Below are positions 37,501 to 43,703 of a stretch of 64,000 nt of DNA, piece by piece. The number at the start of each line of letters is the position of its first letter. Within the stretch, counting starts at the first letter, position 1. A program made the position numbers and the translations under genes. Below the pieces are notes generated by a model. That model had not been told where the DNA came from. It did no database searches and worked only from the letters and a program-made list of their open reading frames with translations. Origin of the DNA: Pedobacter steynii (GTDB lineage: Bacteria; Bacteroidota; Bacteroidia; Sphingobacteriales; Sphingobacteriaceae); NCBI RefSeq assembly GCF_001721645.1, contig NZ_CP017141.1, positions 4,836,001 to 4,900,000 on the forward strand, written 5' to 3'.

Positions 37501-40135
37501 GTACAAAGACGGAAACCTAATCCCAGGTGCAACAAACCTAACTTACCTTGCCAATACCAGCGGAAAATATAAGGTGATTGTTATGCTAAACACCTGTAGC
37601 AGCCCTGTTTCTTTAGAAACAGAAGTAACCGTTAACCCGATTCCTGAAACCCCAACTATTACTGCCAACACCTCTACAGAGTTCTGTTTTGGAGGCAGTG
37701 TGATATTAACTTCTTCAGCGGCTACCGGCAACCAGTGGTACAAAGACGGGAACTTAATTCCAGGTGCAACGAACCCAACTTACCTTGCCAATACCAGCGG
37801 AAAATATAAAGTGATCGTTACGCTAAACACCTGTAGCAGCCCTGCCTCTTTAGAAACAGAAGTAACCGTTAACCCGATCCCTCAGATTCCTCAGATATCA
37901 GCCTCAGGACCAACAACCTTTTGTGTCGGCGGTAGCGTTATCTTAAGTTCCAGCCAAACTCATGGCAACCAATGGTACAAAGATGGAACCTTAATTCAAG
38001 GCGCAGTTGATCAAACCTATACCGTCAGAGAATCTGGAAAATATACCCTAAGCTTTACCGATAAAGGTTGTGTAAGTCCGGTTTCAGCCAGCCTGACCGT
38101 GACTGTCAATCCGCTTCCTCAGGTCCCCGTTATTACCGCTTCAACCCAAACCTCATTCTGCGAAGGCGGAAGTGTACTGTTAACCTCTTCCGCAACAACA
38201 GGGAATCAATGGTATAAAGACAATATCCTTATTCCTGGCGCTATAGCCAAGACCTATACTGCAAGCGCTTCCGGTATTTATACCGTTGCGGTAACCAATA
38301 CCAATGGATGTATTAGTCCGGTTTCTTTACCTCTTACCGTTACCGAAAATCCATATCCTGTAACACCAGGTATTTCTCCCTCCAATACAACCACCTTTTG
38401 CGAAGGGGGAATGGTTACACTAACCTCTTCGTCTGCCAGCGGCAATCAATGGTATAAAAATGGAACTCTGATTCCAAATGCCATCCACCAGACTTACGAT
38501 GTAAATGAGATTGGGGTATACACCGTAAAAGTGACAAGCAGGGCTGGTTGTACCAGTGCCAGTTCAACGGCAACCACAGTAACCGTAACCCCCGTGCCAC
38601 GAGGATTTGACGATGAATTGAACACTTTAAGCTGTGCGCAGTCTTCATTTACTTATCACCTGCAGACCGGCAACATCAACAATACCGTAAAAGGAGGAAA
38701 TGCAGTGCCATCGTCTTTTACCTGGACTGTAAATTCTCCACTGACCGGCGCCCGTAATGGTTTTGGAAATTCGATCGATGCCACGTTGATCAATACAGGA
38801 ACAAGCCCGCAGGAAGTCATCTATACCGTAACGCCAAGAGCCCTTAACGGAGGCTGCAGTGGTACACCTTTTAAAATTAAGGTTCATGTTCCGGTATGTC
38901 TGGGAATTTCCATTATCAAAACCGCCGACCGGAATCTGGTTTCCTCAGTAGGAGATCGGATCAATTACACCATAACAGTCAAAAATACAGGAAATGCCAA
39001 TCACCATCAGGTGTTGGTTAATGATGCCTTAACAGGTGGCCGTCTCCATAATCCTGCCGGCGATAATGGCAATGGTATACTGGAAAAGGGCGAATCCTGG
39101 ATCTATACCACATCTTACATCCTTAGTCAATCTGATTTTGACAATAACGGTGTGCCGCTTGCAAACCTGGGGAAAGTGCAGAATATAGCTACCGTACAAT
39201 CAACGGAATCTCCTTCACCAGTGCAGGCTTCTGCAGAGGTGGCCATCCGTCAGAATCCAATCATTCGTCTGGTAAAGACAGGAGTATTCAATAATGATTT
39301 AAAAACAATCACCTATACCTTCCTGATTACAAATAAAGGCAATGTAACCCTCAGGAATTTAGAGCTTAAGGATCCGAAAATACCAGGTCTTCTGGTTTCT
39401 AATGCAACGATACTTTCACCAGGTGCAGCTACAACCGTTACTGCAAATTATACCATTACAGAGCCGGAAAAAAAGATCGGGAATGTAAGGAATACCGCAA
39501 CGGCAACAGGGGAGTATAGTCCAGGCAGCAGGGTTGCCGATATTTCAGGAACAAATGCCAATAATGACGACCCTACAGATGTTGATGTGATCAGGTATCC
39601 GCAGGCGATTGATGATTTTGCCACAACCAAAGCAGATGTGGAAGTCGTTGTGCGGGTTGCAGCCAACGACAGGGCAAGTTTATTTCCGCTGGATGTCAGT
39701 ACGATAGAAGTGAAAACGCAGCCTGCAAACGGGGGATTACAACTGAATAAAGATGGCAGAGTGGTTTATCATCCGAATAAAGGTTACTCGGGAATAGAAA
39801 GGTTTACCTATAAGATCAATGATGCCAATGGACTGCATTCCAATACGGCGGTGGTTACCGTTAATGTTGTTCCTCCGGATCTGGATATCCCGAATACTTT
39901 TACCCCTAACGGAGATGGAAAGAATGATACTTTTCAGATTAAAGGAAGAGAAAACTATGATTCTATTGAGATTTCCATATTCAACCGCTGGGGTGATGAA
40001 GTCTATAAGAACAAAAATTATAAAGATGAATGGAGCGGGGAAGGCCTGAATGAAGGAACCTATTTCTATGTCATAAAACTTAAAAAGGGAGGACATGAAG
40101 AATCCCGCCGAAGTTGGGTGCTCATAAAAAGATAA
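28568..40135 (+). CDS. Giant repetitive surface protein, C-terminal part with T9SS type B domain
   Basis: 3,855 codons continuing the same protein after the frameshift. The GTG at its left edge is not a credible start, as no signal peptide or leader precedes it. It holds the end of unit 11 and units 12-50, three divergent Ig-like units (FCVGGSVILSS, FCEGGSVLLTS, FCEGGMVTLTS) and a PKD-like domain. These are followed by two DUF11-type domains (IIKTADRNLVSSVGDRINYT; LVKTGVFNNDLKTITYT), a cadherin-like/Big domain (AIDDFATTKADVEVVVRVAA) and the terminal gliding-motility/T9SS type B domain (PNTFTPNGDGKNDTFQI, FNRWGDEVY, EGTYFYVIKLKKGG). PorP/SprF follows 15 bp downstream, the standard partner of type B cargo. 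Confidence 0.9.
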   Translation: MIVTLIGCSSPASLETEVKVNPIPEKPTITASTSTEFCFGGSVLLTSSAAAGNQWYKDEELIQGATNPTYLADASGKYKVIVTLVGCSSPASLETEVKVNPIPEKPTITASTSTEFCFGGIVLLTSSAATGNQWYKDEELIQGATNPTYLAEASGKYKVIVTLIGCSSPASLETEVKVNPIPEKPTITASTSTEFCFGGSVLLTSSAATGNQWYKDEELIQGATNPTYLADASGKYKVIVTLVGCSGPASLETEVKVNPIPEKPTISASTSTEFCFGGSVLLTSSALNGNQWYKDEELIQGATNPTYLADASGKYKVIVTLIGCSSPASLDTEVKVNPIPEKPTITASTSTEFCFGGSVLLTSSALNGNQWYKDEELIQGATNPTYLADASGKYKVIVTLVGCSGPASLETEVKVNPIPEKPTITESASTEFCFGGGVLLTSSALNGNQWYKDEELIQGATNPTYLADASGKYKVIVTLAGCSSPASLDTEVKVNPIPEKPTISTSTSTEFCFGGSVLLTSSAAAGNQWYKDEELIRGATNPTYLADASGKYKVIVTLVGCSSPASLDTEVKVNPIPEKPTISASTSTEFCFGGSVLLTSSAAAGNQWYKDEELIQGATNPTYLADASGKYKVIVTLAGCSSPASLETEVKVNPIPEKPTISASTSTEFCFGGSVLLTSSAAAGNQWYKDEELIQGATNPTYLAEASGKYKVIVTLISCSSPASLDTEVKVNPIPEKPTITASTSTEFCFGGSVLLTSSAATGNQWYKNGSLIPGATNPTYLANISGKYKVIVTLNTCISPASLETEVTVNPIPETPTITASTSTEFCFGGSVLLTSSSATGNQWYKDGNLIPGATNLIYLANVSGKYKVIVTLNSCISPASLETEVTVNPIPEKPIITASTSTEFCFGGNVLLTSSAATGNQWYKDGNLIPGATNPIYLANTSGKYKVIVTLVGCSSPASLETEVKVNPIPEKPTISASTSTEFCFGGSVLLSSSALNGNQWYKDEELIQGATNPTYLADASGKYKVIVTLVGCSGPASLDTELKVNPIPEKPTITASTSTEFCFGGSVLLTSSALNGNQWYKDEELIQGATNPTYLADASGKYKVIVTLIGCSSPASLDTEVKVNPIPEKPTITASTSTEFCFGGSVLLTSSALNGNQWYKDEELIQGATNPTYLADASGKYKVIVTLIGCSSPASLDTEVKVNPIPEKPTISASTSTEFCFGGSVLLTSSALNGNQWYKDEELIQGATNPTYLADASGKYKVIVTLVGCSGPASLETEVKVNPIPEKPTITESASTEFCFGGSVLLTSSALNGNQWYKDEELIQGATNPTYLADASGKYKVIVTLAGCSSPASLDTEVKVNPIPEKPTISTSTSTEFCFGGSVLLTSSAAAGNQWYKDEELIRGATNPTYLADASGKYKVIVTLVGCSSPASLDTEVKVNPIPEKPTISASTSTEFCFGGSVLLTSSAAAGNQWYKDEELIQGATNPTYLADASGKYKVIVTLAGCSSPASLETEVKVNPIPEKPTISASTSTEFCFGGSVLLTSSAAAGNQWYKDEELIQGATNPTYLAEASGKYKVIVTLISCSSPASLDTEVKVNSIPEKPTITTSTSTEFCFGGSVLLTSSAATGNQWYKNGSLIPGATNPTYLANISGKYKVIVTLNTCISPASLETEVTVNPIPETPTITASTSTEFCFGGSVLLTSSSATGNQWYKDGNLIPGATNLIYLANVSGKYKVIVTLNSCISPASLETEVTVNPIPEKPIITASTSTEFCFGGNVLLTSSAATGNQWYKDGNLIPGATNPIYLANTSGKYKAIVTLNTCSSPASLEAEVIVNPIPETPTITASTSTEFCFRGSVLLTSSAASGNQWYKDGNLIPGATNPTYLANTSGKYKVIVTLNSCSSPASLETEVKVNPIPETPTITANTSTEFCFGGSVLLTSSAATGNQWYKNGSLIPGATNPTYSADASGKYKVIVTLNTCISPASMETEVKVNPIPEKPTISASTSTEFCFGGSVLLTSSAATGNQWYKDGTLISGATNPTYLADASGKYKVVVTLNSCVSPESLEKEVKVNPIPEKPSITASTSTEFCFGGSVLLTSSAATGNQWYKDGTLISGATNPTYLADASGKYKVVVTLNSCVSPESLETEVKVNPIPEKPTITASTSTEFCFGGSVLLTSSSITGNQWYKDGNLIPGATNPTYLANTSGKYKVIVTLNSCSSPASLETEVIVNPIPEKPTITANAPTEFCFGGSVLLTSSAATGNQWYKDGNLIPGVTNPTYLANTSGKYKVIVTLNTCVSPASLETEVKVNPIPEKPTITASTSTEFCFGGNVLLTSSAATGNQWYKDGNLIPGATNPTYLANTSGKYKVIVTLNSCSSPASLETDVTVNPIPEKPTITASTSTEFCFGGSVLLTSSSITGNQWYKDGNLIPGATNPTYLANTSGKYKVIVTLNSCSSPASLETEVTVNPIPEKPTITASTSTEFCFGGSVLLTSSAATGNQWYKDGNLIPGATNPTYLANTSGKYKVIVTLNTCSSPVSLETDVTVNPIPEKPTITASTSTEFCFGGSVLLTSSSITGNQWYKDGNLIPGATTPTYLANVSGKYKVIVRLNSCSSPASLETEVTVNPIPETPTITASTSTEFCFGGSVLLTSSAATGNQWYKDGNLIPGATNPTYLANTSGKYKVIVTLNTCISPASLETEVTVNPIPEKPTITASTSTEFCFGGSVLLTSSSATGNQWYKDGNLIPGATTPTYLANVSGKYKVIVRLNSCSSPASLETEVTVNPIPETPTITASTSTEFCFGGSVLLTSSAATGNQWYKDGNLIPGATNPTYLANTSGKYKVIVTLNTCISPASLETEVTVNPIPEKPTITASTSTEFCFGGSVLLTSSSATGNQWYKDGNLIPGATNLTYLANTSGKYKVIVTLNTCISPVSLETEVTVNPIPEKPTITAGTSTEFCFGGSVLLTSSSITGNQWYKDGNLIPGATNLTYLANTSGKYKVIVMLNTCSSPVSLETEVTVNPIPETPTITANTSTEFCFGGSVILTSSAATGNQWYKDGNLIPGATNPTYLANTSGKYKVIVTLNTCSSPASLETEVTVNPIPQIPQISASGPTTFCVGGSVILSSSQTHGNQWYKDGTLIQGAVDQTYTVRESGKYTLSFTDKGCVSPVSASLTVTVNPLPQVPVITASTQTSFCEGGSVLLTSSATTGNQWYKDNILIPGAIAKTYTASASGIYTVAVTNTNGCISPVSLPLTVTENPYPVTPGISPSNTTTFCEGGMVTLTSSSASGNQWYKNGTLIPNAIHQTYDVNEIGVYTVKVTSRAGCTSASSTATTVTVTPVPRGFDDELNTLSCAQSSFTYHLQTGNINNTVKGGNAVPSSFTWTVNSPLTGARNGFGNSIDATLINTGTSPQEVIYTVTPRALNGGCSGTPFKIKVHVPVCLGISIIKTADRNLVSSVGDRINYTITVKNTGNANHHQVLVNDALTGGRLHNPAGDNGNGILEKGESWIYTTSYILSQSDFDNNGVPLANLGKVQNIATVQSTESPSPVQASAEVAIRQNPIIRLVKTGVFNNDLKTITYTFLITNKGNVTLRNLELKDPKIPGLLVSNATILSPGAATTVTANYTITEPEKKIGNVRNTATATGEYSPGSRVADISGTNANNDDPTDVDVIRYPQAIDDFATTKADVEVVVRVAANDRASLFPLDVSTIEVKTQPANGGLQLNKDGRVVYHPNKGYSGIERFTYKINDANGLHSNTAVVTVNVVPPDLDIPNTFTPNGDGKNDTFQIKGRENYDSIEISIFNRWGDEVYKNKNYKDEWSGEGLNEGTYFYVIKLKKGGHEESRRSWVLIKR
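29620..31408 (+). repeat. Segmental duplication in array, copy 1 of block B
   Basis: About 1.8 kb that is almost identical to about 32227-34015, an offset of exactly 2,607 bp (11 units). Shared rare variants include TESASTEFCFGG (both carry the unusual ESA) and the AGCSSPAS units. Differences are a few single bases, such as GGCGGCGTG at 29876-29884 against GGCAGCGTG in the second copy. Confidence 0.75.
32227..34015 (+). repeat. Segmental duplication in array, copy 2 of block B
   Basis: Second copy of the 11-unit-offset block. Its part around 33355-33420 (codons for NSIPEKPTITTSTS) matches the first array segment near 26965-27010 better than its immediate partner near 30750, showing exchange among three positions. 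Confidence 0.7.
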
Positions 40136-40150
40136 CAAAAATACTTAACA

Positions 40151-41149
40151 ATGAAGCTAATCAGATATACAGTAGTACTTGTTTATATTTATTGCAGCTC
40201 AATAGGGCAGGCTGTTGCACAACAGAATATTCAGTTTTCCCAGTATATATTCAACAGCCTGAGTATAAACCCGGGATATGCCGGATATAAGGAAGAATGG
40301 TTTGCACAGCTGGGACTGAGGGCACAGTGGCTGGGGGTAGAAGGAGCTCCGCAAACAGCAATAGCCTCTATTGATGGGATCCTGGATCCAAGAGACCGTA
40401 AAATGGGACTGGGGCTGCAGATTACCACAGATAAAATCGGGGCACAGTCTGCCACCTCTGCAACAGCGAATTACGCCTATCGCCTGCAACTTAACGGAGA
40501 GGATACCGAACGTTTAAGCTTTGGTCTGGGGGTAGGGATTGCTCAATACAGTTTAAAGGGACAGTTACTCCATACCATCGACAATGGAGACGAGGCCGTA
40601 CCGGTAGGAAACCAAAGCAATATCGTTCCCGATATGCGTTTTGGTGTATTCTATAATTCCGATTTCTGGTATATAGGAGTTTCTGCTCTGGATATCTTCT
40701 CCGGGCCAAAAGATAACCGCAACAGAAACCAGTCGGCTTATTTAAACATTATCCGGAGCCGTCATGCCTACCTGATGGGAGGTGGATTGATCAACCTTTC
40801 TCCCGACCTCAGGATCAGGCCCAGCATTTTAATTAAAGAGGATTTCAGAGGCCCGACAAGTGCAGACCTGAATGCAATGGCCATCATTAATGATAAAATA
40901 TGGGTTGGAGCATCCTTGCGGACGGGCTTTAACCTCTGGAAAAAACAAAGTTCTGCCCTTTCTCTGAGTAAACAGAATTCCATTTCAGGGATCTTTCAGT
41001 TCTTCGTTAATGATCGCTTCAGAATCGGATATTCCTATGATCATGTAACCAGTAAACTGGGAAGCAATCAGAATGGCTCTCATGAGTTGACAATGGGCCT
41101 GGCCTTTGGCAGGGTCCCAAGGGCATTGATCTGCCCAAGGGTTTTTTAA
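40151..41149 (+). CDS. PorP/SprF family type IX secretion system membrane protein
   Basis: 332-residue outer-membrane beta-barrel. It has a signal peptide (YTVVLVYIYCSSIGQAVAQQ) and the family start NIQFSQYIFNSLSINPGYAGYKE, then LRAQWLGVEGAPQTAIASID, and a C-terminal barrel strand region DRFRIGYSYDH. PorP/SprF proteins are encoded next to type B T9SS cargo and help its export or attachment, as SprF does for SprB in Flavobacterium. The 15-bp gap to the giant surface protein and a terminator at its end show a two-gene operon. Confidence 0.95.
   Translation: MKLIRYTVVLVYIYCSSIGQAVAQQNIQFSQYIFNSLSINPGYAGYKEEWFAQLGLRAQWLGVEGAPQTAIASIDGILDPRDRKMGLGLQITTDKIGAQSATSATANYAYRLQLNGEDTERLSFGLGVGIAQYSLKGQLLHTIDNGDEAVPVGNQSNIVPDMRFGVFYNSDFWYIGVSALDIFSGPKDNRNRNQSAYLNIIRSRHAYLMGGGLINLSPDLRIRPSILIKEDFRGPTSADLNAMAIINDKIWVGASLRTGFNLWKKQSSALSLSKQNSISGIFQFFVNDRFRIGYSYDHVTSKLGSNQNGSHELTMGLAFGRVPRALICPRVF
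41116..41147 (+). terminator. Terminator embedded in 3' end of porP/sprF
   Basis: CCC-AA-GGGCA (41116-41125), 6-base loop, TGCCC-AA-GGG (41132-41141), then T6 (41142-41147). The stem is interrupted by an A-A internal loop. Stem and T tract lie within the last codons, and the stop TAA begins at the last T. Confidence 0.75.
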
Positions 41150-41174
41150 CAGCCATCCTGATCTGAATACCTTG

Positions 41175-41603
41175 CTAATGGGTCAGTGGCGAGAAATGCT
41201 GTCCTGTGTTTTTTGTACCGGATATCATTTTGCCGGGAATTCCTATATCTCCTGGCTGATTGCTGACCTGGCTCAGCAAATCATTGTGTTTCTCGAGCAA
41301 GGTGATGTATTTGCTCATCCAGTACTGAACCGAATTGTCGTAATGTTGCTGCTGATCAAGGTTTCCTGTGATCAGATCAGCCATAATCCTATTTTCGGCT
41401 TTAGCGAATTCCTCAGGAAACTCATTTGCAAAATCATGGCCTATCGCATGCCCGATTTTACAAACGATCTCGATGCTGAGGTATTCCTGCTCAAACCAAT
41501 TGTAAATAGATGTTCTGCTCACATGTAATATCCGGGAGAGTTCGCTGATACCAATTTTGGTTCTTACGATGCGCTCAATCAAGCTGTCTTTGTTTAAAAT
41601 CAT
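41175..41603 (-). CDS. HTH transcriptional regulator (XRE-like)
   Basis: 142 residues from ATG 41603; an 18-codon upstream extension (start 41657) is possible but less likely. The N-terminal helix-turn-helix is GISELSRILHVSRTSIYNWF, followed by a region resembling Cro/C1-type domains (IVCKIGHAIGHDFANEFPEEF). The C-terminal half is helical and polar with no recognised domain. It is convergent with the adhesin operon; whether it regulates it is unknown. Confidence 0.75.
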   Translation of the reverse strand: MILNKDSLIERIVRTKIGISELSRILHVSRTSIYNWFEQEYLSIEIVCKIGHAIGHDFANEFPEEFAKAENRIMADLITGNLDQQQHYDNSVQYWMSKYITLLEKHNDLLSQVSNQPGDIGIPGKMISGTKNTGQHFSPLTH

Positions 41604-41800
41604 AGAATAATAGATTACTTCCAGGTTTATAGGAAAACCAGCTCTATTAACTAACATACAGATCAGTGGGAACTAATCTTAAGAAAGGTAGGGAAATTAA
41701 TTCTTAATTCCCAAAATGAATAAAGTAAAAATTTATTCCAATAGTATCTGGTCAAGGTCTTTAGTCGGGTTCAGTTAATTTGCGATATGAGTTCAAATTT

Positions 41801-41844
41801 TTTATATTAGGATAAGCCTAACCAAATGCTAATCTTAATATAAA
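41801..41844 (+). promoter_or_regulatory. Leader hairpin upstream of the 41857 gene
   Basis: TTTATATTAGGAT (41801-41813) pairs with ATCTTAATATAAA (41832-41844) over 13 bp with one G-T pair and an 18-base loop. It ends 12 bp before the ATG of the next gene, where a ribosome would bind. Function unknown. Confidence 0.5.
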
Positions 41845-41856
41845 CGAGCGGAATCT

Positions 41857-42288
41857 ATGTTTGATGAACTGAGCAAATACAAACAGGGGAATTTCTTTTT
41901 TCAGGCTACGGATAGCTTGGTGGAAGTTTGTAATGTGGACAGGAACAAATATGGACTTTATCTGGTCTATGCCCTGAGGAAGGGCAGGGTGGAGTTGATT
42001 TATATTAATAAATCAGGTCCACCGGAAAAGCCGGGCCTTGTGGCAAGCCCGGGAGATATTGCAGATGACCTTCGTGAGAATCTGCTGAACGGTTATCAGT
42101 TTGGTGAAATTGAACGTAAGAATTCCTGGCCGGTCCAGATGATGATTGAGGATATAGAGGCTTTACATGTACACTGGTACGTAACCTATGACGACAAAAA
42201 CAAGGACCTGCCTGCAACAATGAAATCCAGGATACTACAAATTTATCAGGGAATATATAGTTGTGTTCCCCGCTGGAATAAAATTTAA
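41857..42288 (+). CDS. Hypothetical protein, possible degenerate GIY-YIG domain
   Basis: 143 residues. YGLYLVYALRKGRVELIYIN resembles the GIY-YIG nuclease core, with GLY in place of GIY and YIN in place of YIG. The C-terminal part MKSRILQIYQGIYSCVPRWN resembles the helix and P-x-W-N ending seen in some GIY-YIG proteins. The Glu expected near the start of that helix appears replaced by Lys, so nuclease activity is doubtful. This is a visual similarity, not a profile match; the alternative is an unrelated hypothetical protein. Convergent with the aldehyde dehydrogenase gene, 7 bp apart. Confidence 0.6.
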   Translation: MFDELSKYKQGNFFFQATDSLVEVCNVDRNKYGLYLVYALRKGRVELIYINKSGPPEKPGLVASPGDIADDLRENLLNGYQFGEIERKNSWPVQMMIEDIEALHVHWYVTYDDKNKDLPATMKSRILQIYQGIYSCVPRWNKI

Positions 42289-42295
42289 ACCGTCT

Positions 42296-43669
42296 TTATT
42301 TGAGGTAAACTGTTTTGATGTTTACAAATTCCCTGATTCCAAATGAGCTGAGCTCACGCCCGTAACCAGATTGGTTGATTCCTCCGAATGGTAGTCTCGG
42401 ATCTGACTTAACGAGTGAGTTTACAAAACAAGAGCCTGCATTCAGCCGTTTCGCTGCCAGCTCTTCCCCATGTTGCTGATTACCGGTAAATACCGCTGCT
42501 CCTAAACCAAAGGGACTGTCGTTGGCAATCCGGATGGCTTCTTCCTCATTTTTTGCTGTAAAAATCAAGGCTACCGGTCCGAATATTTCTTCTTCGTAAG
42601 CCGGCATTCCTTTTTTGATTCCGGTTAATATGGTAGGGGTGTAATAAGCGTGTTTACCTTTAAGCCCGGGGATTTTTCCGCCGAGAATACATTTCGCCCC
42701 GGCTTTAATATTTTCCTCTACCTGCTGATACAATTCATCCCTCAGGTCTATCCTGGCCATAGGGCCAAGGTCGGTGAGCTCATCAAAAGGATCACCGGTT
42801 ACTTTGGATTGCATTTTCTCCAGAAAGATCCTCGTAAATTCTTTTTCGATCTCTTTTACAAGAATAAACCTTTTGGCGGCGATACAACTTTGTCCATTGT
42901 TAATCAGCCGGCTTTGCATGCAGATTTCCGCGGCCTGTTCCAGATCTGCATCTGCTAAAACAAGATAAGGATCACTTCCACCCAGTTCCAGAACGGTCTT
43001 TTTTAAATTAAAACCTGCCTGCTGGGCCACTTGTTTTCCGGCTTCGGTGCTTCCGGTAAGGGTAACTGCCTTCACCAAAGGATGGGCAATTACCGGTTTC
43101 ACCTGTTTGCTGCTGATGACCAGTACATGGAAAATATCTTTAGGGAAACCGGCTTCCAGGATGACTTCTTCAATGGCCAGGGCGCATCCGGTTACATTAG
43201 AAGCGTGTTTTAACAAAGCTCCGTTTCCCGCCATTAATGCCGGGGCCAGGAAGCGGAACAGCTGCCAGAAAGGAAAATTCCAGGGCATTACGGCCAGTAC
43301 CACACCTAATGGCTGGAAACTGACATAGCTTTTTGATGCTTCTGTTTTGATCGTTTCGTCCTTCAGGAAATCTGCTCCGTTTGCTGCATAATAATCACAT
43401 ACAGCCGCACATTTTTCAATCTCTGCAATTCCCGGAGCAATGGGTTTCCCCATTTCTTTAGCCATCAATGTAGCCAGCTCCAGCTTGCGTTTTAACAGGA
43501 TAACCGAAGTGTTCCTGAGCAGTTCCGCACGTTCCGGAAAAGAGGTGTCTTTCCATTTTAGCCATGCAGAATGTACTTTTTCTATTTTTGAAGAAACCTG
43601 TTTTTCGGAATCTTCTTTGTAGGACCGGATTAATTTACCGTTAGCCGGATTAATGGAAAGAATGCTCAT
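42296..43669 (-). CDS. NAD(P)-dependent succinate-semialdehyde dehydrogenase-type aldehyde dehydrogenase
   Basis: 457-residue ALDH superfamily enzyme. Key features: the cofactor/active-site region MPWNFPFWQLFRF, the glycine-turn LTGSTEAGKQV, ELGGSDPYLVLADADLE (general-base Glu), and the catalytic Cys in NNGQSCIAAKR. This pattern (LGGSDPYLV) is typical of the short SSADH-like group in Bacteroidota, oxidising succinate semialdehyde to succinate. No GABA transaminase is adjacent, so the physiological substrate is not certain. Confidence 0.88.
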   Translation of the reverse strand: MSILSINPANGKLIRSYKEDSEKQVSSKIEKVHSAWLKWKDTSFPERAELLRNTSVILLKRKLELATLMAKEMGKPIAPGIAEIEKCAAVCDYYAANGADFLKDETIKTEASKSYVSFQPLGVVLAVMPWNFPFWQLFRFLAPALMAGNGALLKHASNVTGCALAIEEVILEAGFPKDIFHVLVISSKQVKPVIAHPLVKAVTLTGSTEAGKQVAQQAGFNLKKTVLELGGSDPYLVLADADLEQAAEICMQSRLINNGQSCIAAKRFILVKEIEKEFTRIFLEKMQSKVTGDPFDELTDLGPMARIDLRDELYQQVEENIKAGAKCILGGKIPGLKGKHAYYTPTILTGIKKGMPAYEEEIFGPVALIFTAKNEEEAIRIANDSPFGLGAAVFTGNQQHGEELAAKRLNAGSCFVNSLVKSDPRLPFGGINQSGYGRELSSFGIREFVNIKTVYLK

Positions 43670-43703
43670 TTTTAATTTCTATTGATCATCAATACAACAC
43701 TTA

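Larger units (their letters stand above)
26031..37879 (+). repeat. Array of 50 tandem 237-bp units (79-residue Ig-like repeats)
   Basis: From the first PEKPTIS codon to the last TVNPI, the span is 50 x 237 - 1 bp, the missing base being the frameshift. Each unit encodes: EFCFGGSVLLTSS, GNQWYKD, a LIxGATNPTYLA loop, SGKYKVIVTL, a second Cys, SPASLETEV and NPIPEKP. The Cys-Trp-Tyr-Cys spacing fits an Ig-like beta-sandwich, possibly with one disulfide per unit. Units of the DEEL type (1-4, 8-20, 24-31) and the DG/NG-loop type (5-7, 21-23, 32-50) are interspersed. Near-identity extends to synonymous positions, indicating recent homogenisation. Confidence 0.95.

Noticed and set aside
26642..37743. 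A ladder of minus-strand reading frames of 60-77 codons, one per 237-bp unit
   Set aside because: They are the same antisense frame repeated by the array, without start signals; the plus strand encodes a continuous domain series that explains the region.
26031..37879. CRISPR-like regular spacing
   Set aside because: The unit is 237 bp, coding and tandem without unique spacers of normal size; it is a protein repeat.
41172..41528. Plus-strand 118-codon frame
   Set aside because: It lies opposite the HTH regulator, which has a recognisable domain; the plus frame has none.
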